In this document: positions 6,555 through 9,630 of the stretch, piece after piece | How positions within the stretch are numbered: position 1 is the first letter of the stretch | Layout: each line of letters opens with the position of its first letter | Source: Myxococcales bacterium | GTDB lineage: Bacteria; Myxococcota; Myxococcia; Myxococcales; Anaeromyxobacteraceae | Length of the DNA: 9,630 nt | Assembly: GCA_021848865.1 (NCBI GenBank) | Contig: JAJZTO010000081.1 | Coordinates: 1 to 9,630, forward strand | Direction of reading: 5' to 3' | The notes under the pieces: model-generated | The model's database searches: none | What the model was told of the DNA's origin: nothing | Seen by the model: the letters and a program-made list of their open reading frames with translations, nothing else | Translations under genes and position numbers: made by a program

Positions 6555-6571
6555 CTTAAGGGTCCGTTAAG
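6555..6571 (+). promoter_or_regulatory. PmrA/QseB-type response-regulator box upstream of degP
   Basis: CTTAAG (6555-6560), five bases (GGTCC), then GTTAAG (6566-6571) is a direct repeat with an 11-base period, one helical turn, as bound by OmpR-family dimers. It matches the known enteric PmrA box (YTTAAK-N5-YTTAAK) except for the first base of the second half-site. Because CTTAAG is itself a palindrome, the element also reads as an inverted repeat, CCTTAA...TTAAGG. I noticed no other TTAA in this GC-rich window. It ends 66 bases before the degP ATG. A weak -10-like TAGCTT lies at 6582-6587. A regulator of the matching family is encoded at 8255. It could equally act on the divergent methyltransferase gene. 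Confidence 0.6.
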
Positions 6572-6597
6572 GCGGCCGCCCTAGCTTCCCTGGCGAA

Positions 6598-6615
6598 GGC
6601 TCGGCGGACCGAGCC
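6598..6615 (+). other. 7-bp stem-loop in the degP 5' leader
   Basis: GGCTCGG (6598-6604) and CCGAGCC (6609-6615) are exact complements around a CGGA loop. The hairpin ends 10 bases before the degP ribosome site AAGGAG (6626-6631) and leaves that site free. It could stabilise the 5' end of the message or affect ribosome access. No known riboregulator is recognised. Confidence 0.4.
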
Positions 6616-6637
6616 GCGAACGACCAAGGAGCGACCC

Positions 6638-8143
6638 ATGAAGCGCAACCTGATCCGCACCACCATCGTCGCAGTGGCCTTCGCCGGCGGCATCGCCGGC
6701 GGCTATCTCTACCGGGGGCGCGCCCTCGCCGCCCCGCCCGACGGCACGGCGGCCGCGATGCCTCCCTCGCCCGACGACACGCCGGCGGCCATGCCCCCCA
6801 GCCCGGGCGCGACCTCGTCCGGCGCCCCGATGCCCACCGCCTCCCTGCCCGGCTTCAGCGCCATCGTCCAGCGCTACGGCCCGGCGGTGGTGAACGTGAG
6901 CGTCACCGGGACCACCAAGGCGAGCCTGTCCGGCACGCCCTTCGGGCAGCTCGATCCGCACGACCCCTTCTTCCAGTTCTTCCGCCGCTTCGGGGTCCCG
7001 CAGCAGCAGGGGCCGCAGATCACCCGCGGGCTCGGCTCGGGCTTCGTGGTGAAGTCGGACGGCGTCATCCTCACCAACGCCCACGTCGTGGACGGCGCCA
7101 GCCAGGTGACGGTGAAGCTCACCGACAAGCGCGAGTTCCCCGCCAAGGTCATCGGCATCGACAAGACCACCGACGTGGCGGTGCTGAAGATCGACGCCCG
7201 GGGGCTCCCCACCGTGAAGATCGGCGACCCGAAGCGGGTCGCCGTCGGCGACTGGGTGCTGGCCATCGGCTCCCCCTTCGGCTTCGAGAACAGCGCCACC
7301 GCCGGCATCGTCTCGGCCCGCGGGCGCTCGCTCCCCGACGCCGGCTACGTGCCCTTCCTCCAGACCGACGTGGCGGTGAACCCCGGCAACTCGGGCGGCC
7401 CCCTCTTCGACGCCGCCGGCGAGGTGGTCGGCATCAACTCGCAGATCTACTCCCAGTCGGGCGGCTACATGGGCCTCTCCTTCGCCATCCCCATCGACGT
7501 CGCCACCCACGTCGAGGACCAGATCCTCGCGCACGGCAAGGTGGTGCGCGGCCGCCTGGGCGTCACCATCCAGGACGTGAACCAGGACCTGGCCACCTCC
7601 TTCGGCCTGCCCAGGCCCGAGGGCGCGCTGGTGAGCTCGGTGCAGAAGGACAGCGCCGCCGCCCAGGCGGGCCTGAAGCCCGGTGACGTGATCCTCTCGA
7701 TGGACCGGAAGCCCATCACCGCCTCCTCGCAGCTGCCGCCGCGCGTCGCCGACCTGGCGCCGGGCACCCGCGTGCACCTCCAGGTGTGGCGCGACCACCA
7801 GAAGCGCGACGTCGAGGTGAAGGTCGGAGAGGCCAAGGACGAGATGGTCTCCAGCGTCGGAGAGCACGGCAAGGAGCAGGGCAAGCTCGGCATCCAGGTG
7901 CGCCCCCTCGCCCCGGAGGAGCGCAAGCAGGCCGGCGTGGACGGCGGCCTGCTGGTCGAGGGCGTCCAGGGGCCCGCGGCGCGCGCCGGCATCGAGCCGG
8001 GTGACGTGCTCCTGGCCCTGAACGGCACGCCGGTGAAGGACGTGCCGCAGCTCCGCGGCCTGCTCTCCAAGGCCGGCAAGCACGTGGCCCTGCTGGTCGA
8101 GCGCGGCGACGCCCGGATCTTCGTGCCGGTGGACCTCGGCTGA
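6638..8143 (+). CDS. degP: DegP/HtrA (Do) family periplasmic serine protease/chaperone
   Basis: This 501-residue protein should degrade or refold damaged envelope proteins. A hydrophobic N-terminal segment (about 8-23) follows KR at the start. Cleavage after ALA31 is possible, or the segment may stay as an anchor. Residues 32-70 are a Pro/Ala/Ser linker containing a repeated AAMPPSP (39-45 and 50-56). The trypsin-like domain has the full triad: His149 (TNAHVV), Asp179 (TTDVAVLK) and Ser252 (GNSGGP). The His-Asp spacing of 30 equals that of E. coli DegP (H105/D135). The LA-loop segment is FFQFFRRFG (111-119). PDZ1 spans about 300-396 with RGRLGVTIQ, and PDZ2 about 415-500 with LGIQVRPL and GDVLLALNG. 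Two PDZ domains indicate the DegP/DegQ type, not DegS. AAGGAG lies 6 bases before the ATG. A PmrA-type box upstream and a two-component system downstream suggest induction by envelope stress. Confidence 0.95.
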   Translation: MKRNLIRTTIVAVAFAGGIAGGYLYRGRALAAPPDGTAAAMPPSPDDTPAAMPPSPGATSSGAPMPTASLPGFSAIVQRYGPAVVNVSVTGTTKASLSGTPFGQLDPHDPFFQFFRRFGVPQQQGPQITRGLGSGFVVKSDGVILTNAHVVDGASQVTVKLTDKREFPAKVIGIDKTTDVAVLKIDARGLPTVKIGDPKRVAVGDWVLAIGSPFGFENSATAGIVSARGRSLPDAGYVPFLQTDVAVNPGNSGGPLFDAAGEVVGINSQIYSQSGGYMGLSFAIPIDVATHVEDQILAHGKVVRGRLGVTIQDVNQDLATSFGLPRPEGALVSSVQKDSAAAQAGLKPGDVILSMDRKPITASSQLPPRVADLAPGTRVHLQVWRDHQKRDVEVKVGEAKDEMVSSVGEHGKEQGKLGIQVRPLAPEERKQAGVDGGLLVEGVQGPAARAGIEPGDVLLALNGTPVKDVPQLRGLLSKAGKHVALLVERGDARIFVPVDLG

Positions 8144-8162
8144 GCGCCGCAGGCCCGGTTCA

Positions 8163-8211
8163 CGCGGCCCGGCGGGGCCCCGGCGACCGGCCGGGACCGC
8201 GCCGGGCCGCG
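8163..8211 (+). terminator. Perfect 12-bp inverted repeat between degP and the response regulator
   Basis: CGCGGCCCGGCG (8163-8174) and CGCCGGGCCGCG (8200-8211) are exact reverse complements with a 25-base loop. The loop contains two further palindromes, CCGGCCGG (8187-8194) and most of GGGGCCCC (8174-8181). It begins 19 bases after the degP stop. There is no T-run after it, so it may be a GC-rich terminator of the type common in high-GC genomes, a leaky attenuator that lowers regulator expression relative to degP, or an mRNA 3'-end stabiliser. Confidence 0.5.
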
Positions 8212-8221
8212 CTGCTATCAT
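8193..8221 (+). promoter_or_regulatory. Candidate promoter for the two-component system
   Basis: TATCAT (8216-8221) matches the -10 consensus at five of six bases and stands out in GC-rich sequence. The hexamer 17 bases upstream, GGGACC (8193-8198), keeps only the central GAC of TTGACA. A start near 8228 would leave about 27 bases before the regulator ATG. The right arm of the 12-bp inverted repeat falls in the spacer, so the repeat could also act as an operator. The poor -35 would suit an activator-dependent promoter. Confidence 0.4.
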
Positions 8222-8254
8222 CGCTCCCCGCTGCCGACCCCGGGGCCAGTCCCG

Positions 8255-8917
8255 ATGCGCCTGCTCCTCGTCGAAGACGACGCCATGCTCGGAGAGAGCG
8301 TCCGCCGCGCCCTGCGGCAGCTGGGCCACGCCGTCGACTGGGCCCGCGACGGCGAGGAGGCCGACCTGGCCGTGGCCGGCGAGCCCTACGACGTGGTCCT
8401 GCTGGACCTGGGGCTGCCCCGGCGCAGCGGCCTGGAGGTGCTGCGCGCCCTGCGGCGGCGCGGCCTGGCGGTGCCGGTGCTGATCCTCACCGCCCAGGAC
8501 GGCGTCGGCGAGCGGGTGGCCGGCCTCGACGCCGGCGCCGACGACTACCTGGTGAAGCCCTTCGACCTCGACGAGCTGGCCGCCCGGATCCGGGCGCTGC
8601 AGCGGCGCGGCGGGGGGCGCGCCGAGCCGGTGATCCGCCACGGCCGGCTCACCCTGGATCCGGCGGCGCACCAGGTGCTCCTCGACGGCGAGGCGGTCGA
8701 CCTCTCCCCGCGCGAGTTCTCGCTGCTGCAGCGCCTGGTCGAGCACCCCGGCCGGCCGGTGTCCCGCGCCCGCCTGGAGGAGGCGCTCTACGGCTGGGGC
8801 GAGCAGGTGGAGAGCAACGCCGTCGAGGTGCACGTCCACGCGCTGCGCCGCAAGCTCGGGCCGGAGTGGATCAAGACCCTGCGGGGCGTCGGCTACGTGG
8901 CCCCGAGGCAGCCGTGA
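8255..8917 (+). CDS. OmpR-family response regulator, QseB/PmrA/TctD type
   Basis: A 220-residue transcription factor expected to be phosphorylated by the kinase encoded just downstream. The receiver domain (1-115) has the acidic pair Asp8/Asp9, phosphoacceptor Asp51 (LLDLGLP), Thr79 and Lys101 (KPF). A short linker (about 116-126) leads to the OmpR winged helix (about 127-217), with SPREFSLL (151-158), the recognition-helix segment SNAVEVHVHALRRKLG (187-202) and the wing TLRGVGY (208-214). The SNAVEVHVHALRRKLG string is close to E. coli QseB. Members of this group bind direct TTAA-containing repeats such as that at 6555-6571. The ATG has only a weak GGGG (8242-8245) 9 bases upstream. The stop overlaps the kinase start as GTGA, indicating a coupled operon. 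The family is certain; the choice between QseB-like and PmrA-like is not settled by sequence reading. Confidence 0.94.
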   Translation: MRLLLVEDDAMLGESVRRALRQLGHAVDWARDGEEADLAVAGEPYDVVLLDLGLPRRSGLEVLRALRRRGLAVPVLILTAQDGVGERVAGLDAGADDYLVKPFDLDELAARIRALQRRGGGRAEPVIRHGRLTLDPAAHQVLLDGEAVDLSPREFSLLQRLVEHPGRPVSRARLEEALYGWGEQVESNAVEVHVHALRRKLGPEWIKTLRGVGYVAPRQP

Positions 8918-9630
8918 CCTCGATCCGGCGCACCCTGCTCTACGCCCTGGTCGCGGCGGTCGCCACCGTGACGCTGGCGACCGCCCTGGTCGTCTACCGG
9001 CAGGCGCGGCGCGAGATCGACCAGGTCTTCGACTACCACCTCCGCCAGATCGCCCTCTCCCTGCGCGACCGCGTCCCCGCCCCCGAGGCCTCCGGCGACG
9101 GCGGCGGCTTCGACTTCGCCATCCAGGTCTGGAGCTCCGACGGGGTCCGGCTCTACGCCTCCCGCCTCGACACCGGGCTGCCGGAGATCGCCGAGCTGGG
9201 CTTCGCCACCGTGCCCACCCGCGGCGGGGACTGGCGCGTCTACTCCATCGAGCTGGCCGGGCTGGTGGTCCAGGTGGCCCAGCCCCTGCGCATCCGCGAC
9301 CGGGCCGCGGTGGCCGCGGCGGTGCACACCCTGGCCCCGGTCCTCTTCGTCCTCCCGCTGCTCGCCCTCCTGGTGTGGCGCATCGTGGGGCGGGCGCTGG
9401 CCCCGCTGGAGCGGCTGGCCGGCGCGGTGGGGGCCCGCTCGCCGGCGGCGCTGGAGCCCATCCCCGAGGGCGGCGCGCCCGAGGAGGCGCTCCCGCTGGT
9501 GCGGTCGCTCAACGGCCTGCTCTCGCGGCTGGGCGCGGCGCTCGCCACCCAGCGCGCCTTCGTGGCCGACGCCGCCCACGAGCTGCGCACGCCGCTCGCC
9601 GCCCTCGGCCTCCAGGTCCAGCTCGTGGAG
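8914..9630 (+). CDS. QseC-type sensor histidine kinase, N-terminal part
   Basis: The gene starts at a GTG that overlaps the regulator stop (GTGA), with GAGG (8905-8908) 5 bases upstream, and stays open to the window edge, giving 239 residues. TM1 is about 8-28. The extracytoplasmic part (about 29-129) has the features of the QseC/TctE N-terminal sensor domain: EIDQVFDYHLRQIALSL and, later, IQVWSSDG. TM2 is about 131-155, followed by a short juxtamembrane or HAMP-like segment with ALAPLERLA (161-169). The dimerisation/phosphoacceptor segment contains His222 in ADAAHELRTPLAAL, the standard H-box. The ATP-binding domain lies beyond the edge. It should autophosphorylate on His222 and pass phosphate to Asp51 of the partner regulator. 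The inducing signal cannot be read from the sequence; adjacency to degP suggests envelope stress, metal or cationic stress. Confidence 0.93.
   Translation, partial: MTSIRRTLLYALVAAVATVTLATALVVYRQARREIDQVFDYHLRQIALSLRDRVPAPEASGDGGGFDFAIQVWSSDGVRLYASRLDTGLPEIAELGFATVPTRGGDWRVYSIELAGLVVQVAQPLRIRDRAAVAAAVHTLAPVLFVLPLLALLVWRIVGRALAPLERLAGAVGARSPAALEPIPEGGAPEEALPLVRSLNGLLSRLGAALATQRAFVADAAHELRTPLAALGLQVQLVE

Noticed and set aside
6755..6808. Repeat coding for AAMPPSP twice in DegP as a tandem DNA repeat
   Set aside because: The amino acids repeat with an 11-residue period but the codons differ, and there are only two copies in a disordered linker, so it is not a notable DNA repeat.
6581..8839. 752-residue open frame antisense to degP and the response regulator
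   Set aside because: The sense strand encodes full protease and regulator domains; the antisense product has no domain and has the usual shadow composition.
1..9630. Search for CRISPR arrays, tRNAs, rRNAs, insertion sequences or phage genes
   Set aside because: I saw no regularly spaced repeats, cloverleaf-like segments, transposase motifs or phage-like genes. Composition is even across the window, so there is no sign of recent transfer.

Overview
The window is very GC-rich DNA, clearly above 70% by eye, with the strong third-position G/C bias of a GC-rich Deltaproteobacteria/Myxococcota genome. The lipoprotein with tandem cysteine-rich repeats in front of an OmpA domain, and the general gene content, fit Anaeromyxobacter or a close relative. 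That assignment is inference from style and content; there is no marker gene here. All coding sequences look intact apart from the two cut by the window edges. I saw no insertion sequence, tRNA, rRNA or CRISPR array.

Layout from left to right. (1) The C-terminal half of 4-alpha-glucanotransferase (malQ, +). It converges with a cysteine-rich OmpA/Pal-type outer-membrane lipoprotein gene (-), with only 9 bases between the stops; a perfect 13-bp stem-loop lies inside the end of malQ. (2) A 311-base divergent intergenic region with a candidate promoter. (3) A three-gene trehalose operon (+): a membrane-anchored trehalose-6-phosphate synthase (otsA) with an unusual N-terminal extracytoplasmic region, trehalose-6-phosphatase (otsB), and a MarR-type regulator. 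Each junction is a 4-base start/stop overlap. (4) An ArsM-like methyltransferase (-) with a cysteine-rich tail; its stop codon shares the palindrome CTAG with the marR stop. (5) A short divergent region with a near-perfect PmrA-type box, followed by a DegP/HtrA periplasmic protease (+). (6) A 12-bp inverted repeat, then a QseB/PmrA-type response regulator overlapping a QseC-type sensor kinase that runs off the right edge.

Functionally there are two themes. The left half is alpha-glucan and trehalose metabolism: MalQ remodels maltodextrins, and OtsA/OtsB make the compatible solute trehalose from UDP-glucose and glucose-6-phosphate. The right half is envelope stress: a periplasmic protease/chaperone next to a two-component system whose family is known to bind the kind of direct repeat found upstream of the protease gene. 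The points most worth checking are the sensor-like membrane module fused to OtsA, the PmrA-type box linking the two-component system to degP, and the stem-loops at three gene ends that otherwise have little room for a terminator.
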